This document shows, one piece after another, positions 6,744 to 15,426 of a DNA stretch of 28,646 nt. Made by a program: the position numbers and the translations under genes. Source of the DNA: DASUKL01 sp036278755 (lineage in GTDB: Bacteria > Chloroflexota > Limnocylindria > Limnocylindrales > CSP1-4); NCBI GenBank assembly GCA_036278755.1, contig DASUKL010000005.1:1-28646 (forward strand), given 5' to 3'. Each line of letters opens with the position of its first letter. Positions within the stretch are counted from its first letter, which is position 1. The notes under the pieces were generated by a model. The model was not told the origin of the DNA. It saw only the letters and a program-made list of their open reading frames with translations, and made no database searches.

Positions 6744-9670
6744 GCACCGTGGCGCCGCCCCGGCGCGCGGCTGCACCTCGTCGCACCGCCTCACCCCGCC
6801 GAGGGGTGTCATCCCGCGCCGGCGTCCTCGACGAGATCGCCGCCCGCCGGGCGCACGACCTGGCCCTCGAGCTCGAGGGCCGGACCGCCGCCCAATTGAC
6901 CCGCCTGGCCGAGGGCCCGGGCGTGCCGGCCCCGCGCGACGTGGTCGGGCCGCTCCTTCGGCCCGGGCTGCACCTCATCGCGGAGGTCAAGCGTCGCTCC
7001 CCGTCGGCCGGCAGCCTGGCCCCCGCGGAGGCCGACCTGCCAGGACGCGCCCGAGCCTACGAACGCGGCGGGGCCGCGGCCGTCTCGGTCCTTTGCGAGC
7101 CCCACTGGTTCGGCGGCACGGTCGACGACCTGCGGGCCGTGAGGGCCGTCGTCAGCCTGCCCGTCCTGGCCAAGGAGTTCGTCGTCGATCCGCGCCAGCT
7201 CCCCCTGCTCCGGGCCGCCGGTGCCGACGCGGTGTTGCTCATCGCCGTGCTCCATCCCCGGGCTCGCCTGGCCGCCCTCGTCCGGCGGGCCTTCGACCTC
7301 GGCCTGGAGCCGCTGGTCGAGGCCCACGATCGGCGAGACCTCGACCGGGCCCTGGCCAGCGGGGCTCGCCTGGTCGGCCTCAACAGCCGCGACCTGCGCA
7401 CCCTCGAGGTGGACCCCGAGCGGAGCCGTGACCTGCGGGCCGAGGTGCCTGACGACCGCCTGATGGTCGCCGAGTCGGGCATCGCCGATCCGGCCGAGCT
7501 GCGCTCCTGGCGGGCGCTCGGCTTCGATGCCGCGCTGGTCGGCGAGTCGCTCATGCGCGCGGGGACGGAGCCCGAGGCCATCGCGGCGACGGTCGGCGCC
7601 TTCGTGGCCGCGGGCCGGGAGCCGTCGCCGAGCGAGGACCCGGCGGCGGCCGATCGGGCGCCCTTCGTCAAGATCTGCGCCGTGACCGACGTGCCGGGGG
7701 CCCTGGCCGCGGTCCGCGCTGGCGCGGATGCGATCGGCCTGAACTTCGTGCCCGGGACGCGCCGGGCCTTGAGCCTCGAGCAGGCGCAGGCGATCGTGGC
7801 CGCCGTGGGCGTGGCCGCCGGCCCGCAGCGACCACGCCTCGTAGGCGTCTTCGCCGATCGGCCGACCGACGAGCTGAGGGCCATCGCCGAGACCCTCGAC
7901 CTCGACGTCGTGCAGCTCAACGGGGAGGAGCCGCCGGAGGCCGTAGCGGCCCTCGGCCGGCCCTGCTTCAAGGTCCTCCACCTGCCGGCCGCCGCGGGCC
8001 AGGAGCCCCCGGACGCCGTCCGGGATCCGGCGGCCGCTGTCGCGCCCATCGTGGCTCGGGCCCGGATCTATCTTGCCCAACCCAACCTCGTCCGCCTCCT
8101 CCTCGACACCGCCGATCCGCACGTCCCCGGCGGCACGGGCCGGCGGGCCGACCCGACCCTCGCCGCGGCCGTGGCCCGGGAGGTGCCGGTGACCCTGGCC
8201 GGCGGCCTCGAGCCGGCCAACGTCGCGGCCGCCCTGCAGGCCGTCCCGGCCCGCGGCGTCGACGTCGCCTCGGGGGTCGAGTTCGCCGCGACGCGGTCCG
8301 CTGGGGCCCGGCCATCGGGCGACCCCGGAGCTCTCCGGACACCGGAGGGCCAGCCGCGCAAGGACCCCTTCCGGGTGGGCCTCTTCGTCAAGCGGGCCCG
8401 GGCCGCGCGTCTCGACCGACCGCAGACCCCCAGCCGGCCCACGCCCGTGCCGGCCGGCCAGCTGGAGGCCGATGCCGGCGGTCGGTGGGGGGCGGATCGC
8501 GCCTTCGGTGGTCGCTACGTGCCGGAGACGCTCGTGGCCGCGCTCCAGGGGCTGGAGGCGGCCTGGGCCGACCTCCGTCACGACCCACGCTACTGGACCG
8601 AGCTGCGCGAGCTGCGCCTGCGGTACGTCGGCGCTCCATCGCCGCTCTACCGGGCGGACCGACTTGCGGCGGACCTCGAACGGCAGGTCGGCCGGAGGCC
8701 AGGCGGCCTCCACATCTGGCTGAAGCGCGAGGACCTCAACCACACCGGGGCCCACAAGATCACGAACGCCCTGGGCCAGGCCCTGCTCACCCGCCGCCTG
8801 GGCAAGACCCGCGTGATCGCCGAGACCGGGGCTGGCCAGCATGGCGTGGCCACGGCCACCGCCTGCGCCCTCCTCGACCTGCCCTGCGTCGTCTACATGG
8901 GTGCCGAGGACATCCGCCGCCAGGCGCCCAACGTCGACCGCATGCGGGCCCTGGGGGCCGAGGTCCGGGCGGTCCGCTCCGGGTCCGCCACGCTCAAGGA
9001 CGCGGTCAATGAGGCCATGCGCGATTGGGTCACGAACGTGGCCACGACCCACTACGTCCTGGGCTCGGCCGTGGGGCCGCATCCCTATCCGACCATCGTG
9101 CGCGACCTGCAGCGCTCGATCGGCGATGACGCGGCGGCCCAGCTTCTGGCCGTCGAGGGCCGACTGCCGGACGCGGCGGTGGCCTGCCTGGGCGGCGGCT
9201 CCAACGGCATCGGCCTCTTCAGCCGCTTCATCGGCGAGCCCCAGGTGCGGCTCATCGGGGTCGAAGCGGCCGGGGAGGGGATGGCCACGGGGCGCCATGC
9301 CGCGGCCCTGGCCGGTGGGCGGCCGGGCATCCTCCATGGGGCACGCTCGTACCTCCTCCAGGACGAGGATGGCCAGGTGACCGAGGCGGTCTCGCTGAGC
9401 GCCGGGCTCGACTACCCGGGCATCGGGCCGCAGCTGGCCGCCCTGTACGCCGCCGGACGCCTCGAGATCCGTTCGGCCACCGATGCCCAGGCCCTCGACG
9501 CGCTGCGCCGCCTGACCCGCTGCGAGGGCATCCTGCCGGCCCTCGAGTCGGCCCATGCCCTGGCCGCCCTGCCCGAGCTGCTGCCGTCGCTGGGGGTCCC
9601 GGCCGTGATCCTGCTCGGCCTCTCCGGCCGTGGCGACAAGGACCTGGCCGTGCTGGCGGACGAGGCGTGA
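6740..9670 (+). CDS. trpCFB: trifunctional TrpC-TrpF-TrpB fusion (indole-3-glycerol-phosphate synthase / PRA isomerase / tryptophan synthase beta)
   Basis: A 976-aa single reading frame carrying three enzymes. Residues about 29-292 are TrpC: AEVKRRSPSAG (81-91), LAKEF (143-147), GLNSRDL (213-219) and AESGI (244-248). Residues about 308-520 are TrpF: KICAVT with the presumed general base Cys313, LLLDT with the presumed acid Asp456, GGTG (464-467), LAGGL and GVDVASGVE. Residues about 583-976 are TrpB: FGGRYVPE, the PLP lysine Lys673 in HTGAHKITN, ETGAGQHG (695-702), GGGSNG (818-823) and GRGDKD (963-968). Pro/Ala linkers separate the parts (about 293-307 and 521-582). The frame has no stop and all three active-site sets look intact, so a sequencing artefact is unlikely. 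The GTG start overlaps the trpD stop, and the stop overlaps the trpA GTG. TrpC-F fusions are common; adding TrpB is rare. Confidence 0.95.
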   Translation: MSTVAPPRRAAAPRRTASPRRGVSSRAGVLDEIAARRAHDLALELEGRTAAQLTRLAEGPGVPAPRDVVGPLLRPGLHLIAEVKRRSPSAGSLAPAEADLPGRARAYERGGAAAVSVLCEPHWFGGTVDDLRAVRAVVSLPVLAKEFVVDPRQLPLLRAAGADAVLLIAVLHPRARLAALVRRAFDLGLEPLVEAHDRRDLDRALASGARLVGLNSRDLRTLEVDPERSRDLRAEVPDDRLMVAESGIADPAELRSWRALGFDAALVGESLMRAGTEPEAIAATVGAFVAAGREPSPSEDPAAADRAPFVKICAVTDVPGALAAVRAGADAIGLNFVPGTRRALSLEQAQAIVAAVGVAAGPQRPRLVGVFADRPTDELRAIAETLDLDVVQLNGEEPPEAVAALGRPCFKVLHLPAAAGQEPPDAVRDPAAAVAPIVARARIYLAQPNLVRLLLDTADPHVPGGTGRRADPTLAAAVAREVPVTLAGGLEPANVAAALQAVPARGVDVASGVEFAATRSAGARPSGDPGALRTPEGQPRKDPFRVGLFVKRARAARLDRPQTPSRPTPVPAGQLEADAGGRWGADRAFGGRYVPETLVAALQGLEAAWADLRHDPRYWTELRELRLRYVGAPSPLYRADRLAADLERQVGRRPGGLHIWLKREDLNHTGAHKITNALGQALLTRRLGKTRVIAETGAGQHGVATATACALLDLPCVVYMGAEDIRRQAPNVDRMRALGAEVRAVRSGSATLKDAVNEAMRDWVTNVATTHYVLGSAVGPHPYPTIVRDLQRSIGDDAAAQLLAVEGRLPDAAVACLGGGSNGIGLFSRFIGEPQVRLIGVEAAGEGMATGRHAAALAGGRPGILHGARSYLLQDEDGQVTEAVSLSAGLDYPGIGPQLAALYAAGRLEIRSATDAQALDALRRLTRCEGILPALESAHALAALPELLPSLGVPAVILLGLSGRGDKDLAVLADEA

Positions 9671-10521
9671 CGGACGGTCCGGCGGCCATCGCCTCGGCCT
9701 TCGGCCGGGCACGGGACGAAGGCCGCGTAGCCCTCGTGCCCTACGTCGTCTCGGGTTATCCCAGCCTCGGCGTCAGCCGACGAGCGGCCCTGGCCGCGAT
9801 CGACGCGGGGGCCGATCTGCTGGAGGTGGGCCTGCCGTACTCGGACCCCCTGGCCGACGGGGCGACGCTCCAGCGGGCCTCGGCCCTCGCCCTGGGCGCC
9901 GGCGCCACGCTCGATCGCTCGCTCGAGCTGGTGTCCGAGATCCATGCCGCCCGGCCGGCCACGCCCCTCGTGCCCATGGCCTACCTCAACCAGCTCCTGG
10001 GCAGCGGTCACACGGCGGCCCTGCTCGAGCGCCTCGCGGGAGCCGGAGCCAGCGGCCTCATCCTGGCCGACCTGACGCCCGACGAGGGTGCCGAGCTCGA
10101 AGCCGAGGCCGAGCGGGCCGGCCTGGGCCTGGTCTACCTCGTGACGCCCACCACCCCGCCCCAGCGACGCGCCTGGATCGCGGCCCGCAGCCGAGGCTTC
10201 CTCTACGCGGTCTCGCTCGTGGGCCTGACCGGAGCGCGGGCCGCCCTGCCCGCGCAGGTCGGCCGCTTCCTCGACGACGTCCGCCGGACCTCGCCCCTGC
10301 CGGTGGGTGTCGGCTTCGGCATCTCGCGGCCGGCCCACGTGCGTCGCCTGGCAGGTCATGCCGACGGCGTCATCGTGGCGAGCGCCCTGGTCGATGCGCT
10401 GGGCCCCGACGGCACCGATGTCGAGGCCATGGCCGGGCTCGTGGCCGCCCTCCGGGCAGCGACCGTCAGGCCGGCCGCGCCGGAGCGCCCCGCAGCACCC
10501 GCAGCGCGTTCCGGCCCATGA
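9667..10521 (+). CDS. trpA: tryptophan synthase alpha subunit (TrpA)
   Basis: A 284-aa TIM-barrel enzyme that cleaves indole-3-glycerol phosphate to indole, which is channelled to the TrpB domain encoded immediately upstream. The catalytic Glu53 lies in LEVGLPYSDPLADG, with Asp64 in the same motif. VPMAYLNQLL, YLVTPTTPP and VGFGIS are further family signatures. The usual DLP..E motif reads ADLTPDE. The start is GTG at 9667, overlapping the trpCFB stop. The Pro/Ala-rich C-terminal tail overlaps the 3' end of the convergent M19-like gene by 56 bp. Confidence 0.96.
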   Translation: MTDGPAAIASAFGRARDEGRVALVPYVVSGYPSLGVSRRAALAAIDAGADLLEVGLPYSDPLADGATLQRASALALGAGATLDRSLELVSEIHAARPATPLVPMAYLNQLLGSGHTAALLERLAGAGASGLILADLTPDEGAELEAEAERAGLGLVYLVTPTTPPQRRAWIAARSRGFLYAVSLVGLTGARAALPAQVGRFLDDVRRTSPLPVGVGFGISRPAHVRRLAGHADGVIVASALVDALGPDGTDVEAMAGLVAALRAATVRPAAPERPAAPAARSGP

Positions 10522-11644
10522 TGCCGGCCACCACACCGCGGCCGAACCCGGCCCCCAGGAGGGCGGCGGTGAGGTGGGGCAGGGCCGTCACGTCGAAGGG
10601 CATGGGCAGGGCGCCGTCGAAGTCGGAGCCGAGGGCCACCTGATCGGGTCCCACGAGGTCCACGGCGTGCTCGAAGGTCCGCACGATGGCCTCGAGGGAG
10701 GAGGCGCCCACGAGCGGGCTGGCCAGGCTCACCCCGATGAGCCCGCCGGCCTGGCCCACCAGCCTCGCCTCGGCGTCCTCCAGGTTGCGCCGGCCCGGAC
10801 GGAACCGGCGCCAGCGCGGTCCCCCTGTGGCCAGGGCCGTGAAGCCGGTGTGGGAGACCACGAACGGTCGCTTGAGCAGCGGCACGGTCTCCCGGATCGC
10901 GGCCATCGAGGCGTGGGCCAGATCGACCAGGACACCTTGCGCCTCGAGCTCGGCCACGACCTCCCGTCCCAGGCCGGTCAGGCCGCCGCCTCGCCGACCG
11001 GTGCTCGAGCCGGCCAGGGGCGAGTCCATGGTGTGGGCCAGGCCCAGCATGCGCACCCCGAGCCGGGTCAGGGCGGCCACGTTGCGCGGATCGCCGTCGA
11101 GGGCCTGGCCGCTCTGGACGCCGATGAAGGCCCGCAGCGCCGGGGGCTCCGGTAGCTCCGCCGAACGGTCGGGCGCCGGAGGATCGGCCGGAGCCGCGGG
11201 TGCAGCAGCCGCAGCGAGCCCATCCCCGATCGTCTCGAGGTCCTCCGGGCCGCGAGTCAGCACGAGCCGGCCGCCGGACCGTGCCGCCCAGGCCTCGATG
11301 CGCCGCACGAAGGCCGCCACGATGGCCAGGTCGCCGGGCCGGCCGGGCCGGATACCCAGCGAGCGGAAGTGTGGCGCGGAGAGCCAGCCGTGGAGGTCGG
11401 GATAGCGGGTGGCGATGGTCAGGCCGACGAGGTCGAGGCCACCAGCCCGGGCCCGCTCGAGATCCACGTGGCCGGGTCCGTGGGGCGCAAGGAGGTCCGC
11501 CCGGAAGAGGGCGCTACCGACGACGAGGTCGACGACCGGGATCGAGGCATGGAAGGCGGCCACCTCGGGCTCGACGGCCAGGGGCAGCGAGGGTGCGCCG
11601 CGGGCGCGGCGGTTCAGGGCCCGGTCAGCGGCCCGGCTGATCAC
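10466..11644 (-). CDS. peptidase M19 (membrane dipeptidase)-like protein with altered metal site
   Basis: A 392-aa protein with the overall M19 / renal-dipeptidase plan: VDLERARAGGLDLVGL (60-75), LTGLGREVVAELEAQGVLVDLAHAS (222-246), VSHTG (263-267), GSDFDG (339-344) and a MGRNALRVL end. His244 and His265 and Asp341/Asp343 match the second metal site and the catalytic Asp. The N-terminal HxD ligand pair, normally in DGHND, is replaced by VVDLVVGS (37-44), and the bridging Glu is Gln177 in IGVQSG. It may therefore be catalytically dead or altered. The start is GTG at 11644, overlapping the chorismate mutase stop (GTGA), so it is translated as the last gene of the shikimate operon. Its role there is unknown. 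Confidence 0.8.
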   Translation of the reverse strand: MISRAADRALNRRARGAPSLPLAVEPEVAAFHASIPVVDLVVGSALFRADLLAPHGPGHVDLERARAGGLDLVGLTIATRYPDLHGWLSAPHFRSLGIRPGRPGDLAIVAAFVRRIEAWAARSGGRLVLTRGPEDLETIGDGLAAAAAPAAPADPPAPDRSAELPEPPALRAFIGVQSGQALDGDPRNVAALTRLGVRMLGLAHTMDSPLAGSSTGRRGGGLTGLGREVVAELEAQGVLVDLAHASMAAIRETVPLLKRPFVVSHTGFTALATGGPRWRRFRPGRRNLEDAEARLVGQAGGLIGVSLASPLVGASSLEAIVRTFEHAVDLVGPDQVALGSDFDGALPMPFDVTALPHLTAALLGAGFGRGVVAGIMGRNALRVLRGAPARPA

Positions 11645-11955
11645 CCCGGCCGGCGCGATCGCCGCCGTCGCTGGTCGGCCTCGAGGCGGCGGGTGGCGGC
11701 CATGAGCCGGCGGTAGAGGGCCAGAAGGTCCCGTTGGGGGAGCGGACCCTCGTTGGCCGTGGCCGTCCGCAGGAGCACCTCGCGCTCGCGTTCGGGGTCG
11801 CGGATGGCCCGCCGGCCGGCCGCTTCCTTGACCTCGCCCATGGCCAGGCCCAGGCGGGCCCGCTCGTTGAGGAGGCTCACGATGCGCCGATCGAGGCTGT
11901 CGATACGCCGGCGCAGGCGCCGCATCTCTGGCGTCTCGTCCTCGAGGCCCGTCAT
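11641..11955 (-). CDS. chorismate mutase, AroQ class
   Basis: A 104-aa all-helical enzyme that rearranges chorismate to prephenate, the first step towards Phe and Tyr. MRRLRRRIDSLDRRIVSLLNE (11-31) matches helix 1. Lys43 in GEVKE, Arg52-Asp53 and Arg56-Glu57 in IRDPEREREVLL line up with the active-site Lys39 and Arg51/Glu52 region of the E. coli domain. LLALYRRLMAATRRLE is the third helix. The start is ATG at 11955, overlapping the aroQ stop. It is a stand-alone mutase not fused to prephenate dehydratase or dehydrogenase, neither of which is in the window. Its short frame sits inside a longer open frame that continues across aroQ, which is a shadow. Confidence 0.9.
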   Translation of the reverse strand: MTGLEDETPEMRRLRRRIDSLDRRIVSLLNERARLGLAMGEVKEAAGRRAIRDPEREREVLLRTATANEGPLPQRDLLALYRRLMAATRRLEADQRRRRSRRPG

Positions 11956-12383
11956 GCGACGTCCCTGTTGGCCAGGAGCTCCAGGGCCTCGAGGTAGCCG
12001 TCGGACCCGTGGCCGGCGATCGTGGCCAGGGCGATGTCGCGCAGGAAGTTCACGTGCCGGAACGGCTCCCGTTGGTCCGGGTCGGTGAGGTGGACCTCGA
12101 TGAAGGGCAGGCCGACGCCCAGGAGCGCGTCCCGGAGCGCGACGCTGGTATGGGTCAGGCCGGCGGCGTTGACGATGACGGCCTCGAAGTCCCGAGCGTG
12201 GAGGCGGTCGATAAGAGCGCCTTCGTGGTTCGACTGGAAGAAGTCGACCATCAGGCCCAGTTCGGCCGCCCGGGCCGCGATCCGTTCGTGGATCCGGGCC
12301 AGCGTCTCGTGGCCGTAGAGGTCGGGCTCCCGTTCGCCCAGGAGGTCGAGGTTGGGGCCCTGGAGGACGAGGATGCGGGTCAT
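11952..12383 (-). CDS. aroQ: type II 3-dehydroquinate dehydratase (AroQ)
   Basis: A 143-aa enzyme that dehydrates 3-dehydroquinate to 3-dehydroshikimate; the family forms dodecamers. GPNLDLLGEREPDLYG (9-24) carries the catalytic Tyr23. FFQSNHEGALID (48-59), THTSVALRDAL (77-87) and EVHLTDPDQREPFRH (96-110) are family motifs. The usual NPGAYTH stretch reads NAAGLTH here (72-78), a departure at the substrate-binding loop, although THTS is kept. Starts and stops overlap aroKB and the chorismate mutase by ATGA junctions. The length is normal for the family. Confidence 0.95.
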   Translation of the reverse strand: MTRILVLQGPNLDLLGEREPDLYGHETLARIHERIAARAAELGLMVDFFQSNHEGALIDRLHARDFEAVIVNAAGLTHTSVALRDALLGVGLPFIEVHLTDPDQREPFRHVNFLRDIALATIAGHGSDGYLEALELLANRDVA

Positions 12384-14131
12384 CGGCGGGCCCCGCGTCT
12401 CGCGTCGCCGAACCCGCCGCTGGCCGCACGGCCCCCGCCTGCACGGCCCCCTGTCGCGCCGCCGCCCAGGGCCGCGGCCAGGCCGGCCTCCACGGCCTCC
12501 GGCGGCACGTCGTCGCGGACCGTCACCCCGTCGGCCGTGGGCAGGACCCAGCGCAACCGCCCGCCGGCCATCTTCTTATCGGCTGCCAGGAGCTCCATGA
12601 CCTGCTCCGGGTCGACGCCCGGCGGGGTCCGGGCCAGGTCCAGGTGGTCCAGGAGGGCGCTGATTCGCTCGGCCCGACCGTTCGGGGTGAGCCCCATGGC
12701 CTGACCCACGGCCAGGGCGCCGCGCAGGCCATGGGCCACGGCCTCGCCATGGAGGATGCGGCGGTAGCCGGCTGCGGCCTCGATGGCATGGCCGAACGAA
12801 TGGCCCAGGTTGAGCCGGATGCGGCCCTCCGCTCCGGGCGCCTCGCGCTCGTCGGCGGAGACGACCTCGACCTTGGCCCAGGCCGCCCGCTCGACCACCT
12901 CGGCCAGGGCCCCCGACGCCACGGCCGACGCCGGTGTCCGGGCCAGTGCCGGCCCGGACGCCTCGAGGCACTGGAGGAGGCGCTCGTCGCCCAGGACGCC
13001 CATCTTCACGGCCTCGCCCAGGGCGGCGCGGACCTGACGCGGCGGGAGCGTGGCCAGCAGGGCCACGTCGATGATCACGGCCGCCGGCTGACGGAAGGCG
13101 CCGACGAGGTTCTTGCCCTCGGGCAGATCGACGGCCGTCTTGCCCCCGATCGAGGCGTCGAGCTGAGCCAGGAGGGTCGTCGGCACCTGGATCAGCGGCA
13201 CGCCCCGCAGGTATGTGGCCGCCGCGAAGCCGACCACGTCGCCCAGCGCCCCGCCGCCCACGGCCACGATGGGATCCTGTCGCTCCAGCCGCCGGGCAGC
13301 CAGCTGGCGCAGCGTGGCCTCCAGGACGCGCAACGTCTTGGCCCGCTCGCCCCGTGGCAGAAGGACGACCTTCACGTCCAGGCCGCGGGCCCGCACCGCA
13401 TCCGCCAGCCGCTCCCCGTGGAGCCGCCAGGCCTCCGGTTCCGAGAGGATGGCCACCCGTCGCGCCCCACGGGCCTCCAGGATCTCCCTCAGGGCCGTCG
13501 CAGCCAGGCCGGCCCCGATCACGATGCGGCCCAGCGGGGTCGCGGCATCCAGCAGGCGCGCGCCCCTCTGCGTGCGGTTCTGTGTGCTGGTCCGCGTATC
13601 AGCCGGCCCCAGCAGGGCTACCAGCCGTTCCGCCACCTCGGCCGGTCCGTCCTCGGCCGGGACGCGTTCGCCAGCAGCGTAGAACCGTCGGCGGGCCTGC
13701 AGGAGCGCCTCCAGGGCGACCGAGCGTTCGGTCGCCCGACTGCCGGGGACCAGCGGTCGCTCGCCCTCGCCCGCTCCGGCAAGGCGATCCGCCAGCAGCT
13801 CGACCGGGGCATCGAGCCAGGCCACTCGCCGACCTCGGTAGAGCCGCCAGCGGTTGAGGGGGTCGACCACCGCCCCCCCGCCGGCCGCGATCACCCGCCG
13901 CAGGACCGGACCGTCGTCGGCCGGATCGCCGGCCAGCTCGGCCACGACATCAGCCTCGAGGGCTCGGAAGGCGGCCTCACCCCCCGCCGCGAAGATCCCC
14001 GCGATGGGGCGGCCGGCCCGCCGTTCGATCTCGGCGTCGAGGTCGATCAGCTCAGCCCCGGCCCGCTCGGCCACGAGGCGGGCGACCGTCGTCTTGCCCG
14101 CCCCCGAGAGGCCCACCAGCAGCAGTTCCAT
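12380..14131 (-). CDS. aroKB: bifunctional shikimate kinase / 3-dehydroquinate synthase (AroK-AroB fusion)
   Basis: A 583-aa fusion. Residues 1-175 are shikimate kinase: P-loop GLSGAGKTT (7-15), DLDAEIERRAG (30-40), FRALE (55-59) and AAGGGAVV (82-89). Residues about 198-555 are dehydroquinate synthase: PRGERAKTL (259-267), VGGGALGDVVGFAAATYLRG (291-310), QVPTTLLAQLDASIGGKTAV (315-334) and the metal ligands Glu373 (LGEAVKMG), His444 (NLGHSFGHAIE) and His461 (HGEAV). A Gly/Ala/Arg-rich tail ends the protein. The two activities are steps 2 and 5 of the pathway. The same fusion order is known from Thermotoga. The start is ATG at 14131, 22 bp after the aroC stop; the stop overlaps the aroQ ATG. 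Confidence 0.95.
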   Translation of the reverse strand: MELLLVGLSGAGKTTVARLVAERAGAELIDLDAEIERRAGRPIAGIFAAGGEAAFRALEADVVAELAGDPADDGPVLRRVIAAGGGAVVDPLNRWRLYRGRRVAWLDAPVELLADRLAGAGEGERPLVPGSRATERSVALEALLQARRRFYAAGERVPAEDGPAEVAERLVALLGPADTRTSTQNRTQRGARLLDAATPLGRIVIGAGLAATALREILEARGARRVAILSEPEAWRLHGERLADAVRARGLDVKVVLLPRGERAKTLRVLEATLRQLAARRLERQDPIVAVGGGALGDVVGFAAATYLRGVPLIQVPTTLLAQLDASIGGKTAVDLPEGKNLVGAFRQPAAVIIDVALLATLPPRQVRAALGEAVKMGVLGDERLLQCLEASGPALARTPASAVASGALAEVVERAAWAKVEVVSADEREAPGAEGRIRLNLGHSFGHAIEAAAGYRRILHGEAVAHGLRGALAVGQAMGLTPNGRAERISALLDHLDLARTPPGVDPEQVMELLAADKKMAGGRLRWVLPTADGVTVRDDVPPEAVEAGLAAALGGGATGGRAGGGRAASGGFGDARRGARR

Positions 14132-14153
14132 CGCCTCGGGTCCCGGCGGCCGC

Positions 14154-15410
14154 TCAGTCGTCCCCGCCGGAGCCGGCTTCGACCTCCAGCCGTCCGCCGT
14201 CCCCGCCGGTCACATGCAGCGTCCGCTCGCGGTAAGCGGCTAGAGCGGCCTGGATGTCGGCCAGCGCATCGCCGCCGAACTTCTCCAGGACGAAGCGGGT
14301 CAGGGTGAGGAGGACCATGGCCTCGCCGATGACGCCCGCCGCGGGCACGACGCTGACGTCGCTGCGCTCGTAGTGGGCCACCTCCACCGGCTTCCCCGTG
14401 AGCAGGTCGGCCGAGGGGAGGGGATGAGCCAGGGTGGAGATCGGCTTCACCGCGCCGCGGACCACGATCGGCTGGCCGTTGCTGATCCCGCCGGTCAGGC
14501 CGCCGGCGTTGTTCGTGCGGTGGGCCCAGCCCTCGGGTGCCAGGCCCTCGATGACGTCGTGGACCGCCGAGCCAGGGCGCCGGGTCTGCTCGAACCCGAG
14601 CCCGAATTCGACCCCCTTGACGGCGTTGATCGAGCAGATGGCCTGGGCCAGGGCGCCGTCCAGGCGGCGGTCCCAATGGACGTGGCTGCCCAGGCCGACC
14701 GGCACCCCACCGGCCACCACCTCGAAGACGCCACCCAGCGTGTCGCCCGCCTTCTGGGCCTCGTCGATGGCCGCCACCATGCGCGCCTCGGCCTCGGGGT
14801 CGGGGCAGCGCAGGGGGCTGGCCTCGGACTCCTCGCGGCTGCGTGTGGCCCGCTGGGGATCGATGGCCACCTCGCCGACCGAGGCGGTGTAGCTCCAGAC
14901 CTCGATGCCCAGCTGGGCCAGGAGGGAGCGGCACACGGCCCCCGCCGCGACCCGCATCGTGGTCTCCCGGGCGCTGGCCCGTTCGAGCACGTCGCGCACG
15001 TCGCTGAAGCCGTACTTGAGGGCCCCGGCAAGGTCCGCGTGGCCGGGCCGGACCCGGCTCACGGGTTGGGCCCGCTTCTCCCCGCCGGCCGCCGCGGCAG
15101 CCAGCTCGGCGGCCTCGTCTTCGCTGAGGGCCTCGACCTGCATGACCCGCGTCCAGTGCTCCCAGTCGCGGTTGTGAACGAGCAGGAAGACGGGTGAGCC
15201 CAGCGTCCGCCCGTGGCGGACGCCGCCCAGGATCTCGACCTGATCGTGCTCGATCCGCATCCGCGCCCCGCGCCCGTGCCCGCGCTGGCGGCGGGCCAGG
15301 TCGGCGTCGACGACGGCTGCCGAGACGGGGACGCCGGCCGGCAGGCCCTCCAGGGTGGCCGCCAGGGCCGGGCCGTGCGACTCGCCCGCGGTCAGGAAGC
15401 GGAAGGTCAT
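14154..15410 (-). CDS. aroC: chorismate synthase (AroC)
   Basis: A 418-aa FMN-dependent lyase that makes chorismate from EPSP. GESHGPAL (9-16) is the N-terminal signature. RVRPGHADLAGALKYG, SARETTMRVAAGAV, GGVPVGLGSHVHWD and TNNAGGLTGGISNGQPI are family motifs around the FMN and substrate sites. The length is slightly above the usual 360-400 residues because of an acidic/Ala insert and a Gly/Asp-rich C-terminus. It lies 16 bp downstream of aroE and 22 bp upstream of aroKB on the same strand. Its product feeds both TrpE of the facing operon and the chorismate mutase of its own operon. Confidence 0.96.
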   Translation of the reverse strand: MTFRFLTAGESHGPALAATLEGLPAGVPVSAAVVDADLARRQRGHGRGARMRIEHDQVEILGGVRHGRTLGSPVFLLVHNRDWEHWTRVMQVEALSEDEAAELAAAAAGGEKRAQPVSRVRPGHADLAGALKYGFSDVRDVLERASARETTMRVAAGAVCRSLLAQLGIEVWSYTASVGEVAIDPQRATRSREESEASPLRCPDPEAEARMVAAIDEAQKAGDTLGGVFEVVAGGVPVGLGSHVHWDRRLDGALAQAICSINAVKGVEFGLGFEQTRRPGSAVHDVIEGLAPEGWAHRTNNAGGLTGGISNGQPIVVRGAVKPISTLAHPLPSADLLTGKPVEVAHYERSDVSVVPAAGVIGEAMVLLTLTRFVLEKFGGDALADIQAALAAYRERTLHVTGGDGGRLEVEAGSGGDD

Positions 15411-15426
15411 CGGGCCGTGCTGCGGC

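Noticed and set aside
6809..9712. 967-codon open frame on the minus strand opposite trpCFB
   Set aside because: It is a shadow caused by GC-rich third positions. The plus strand carries three complete enzyme domains, while this frame shows no motif.
11641..12444. 267-codon frame containing chorismate mutase as its C-terminus
   Set aside because: The N-terminal part is the out-of-frame shadow of aroQ; the mutase starts at its own ATG overlapping the aroQ stop.
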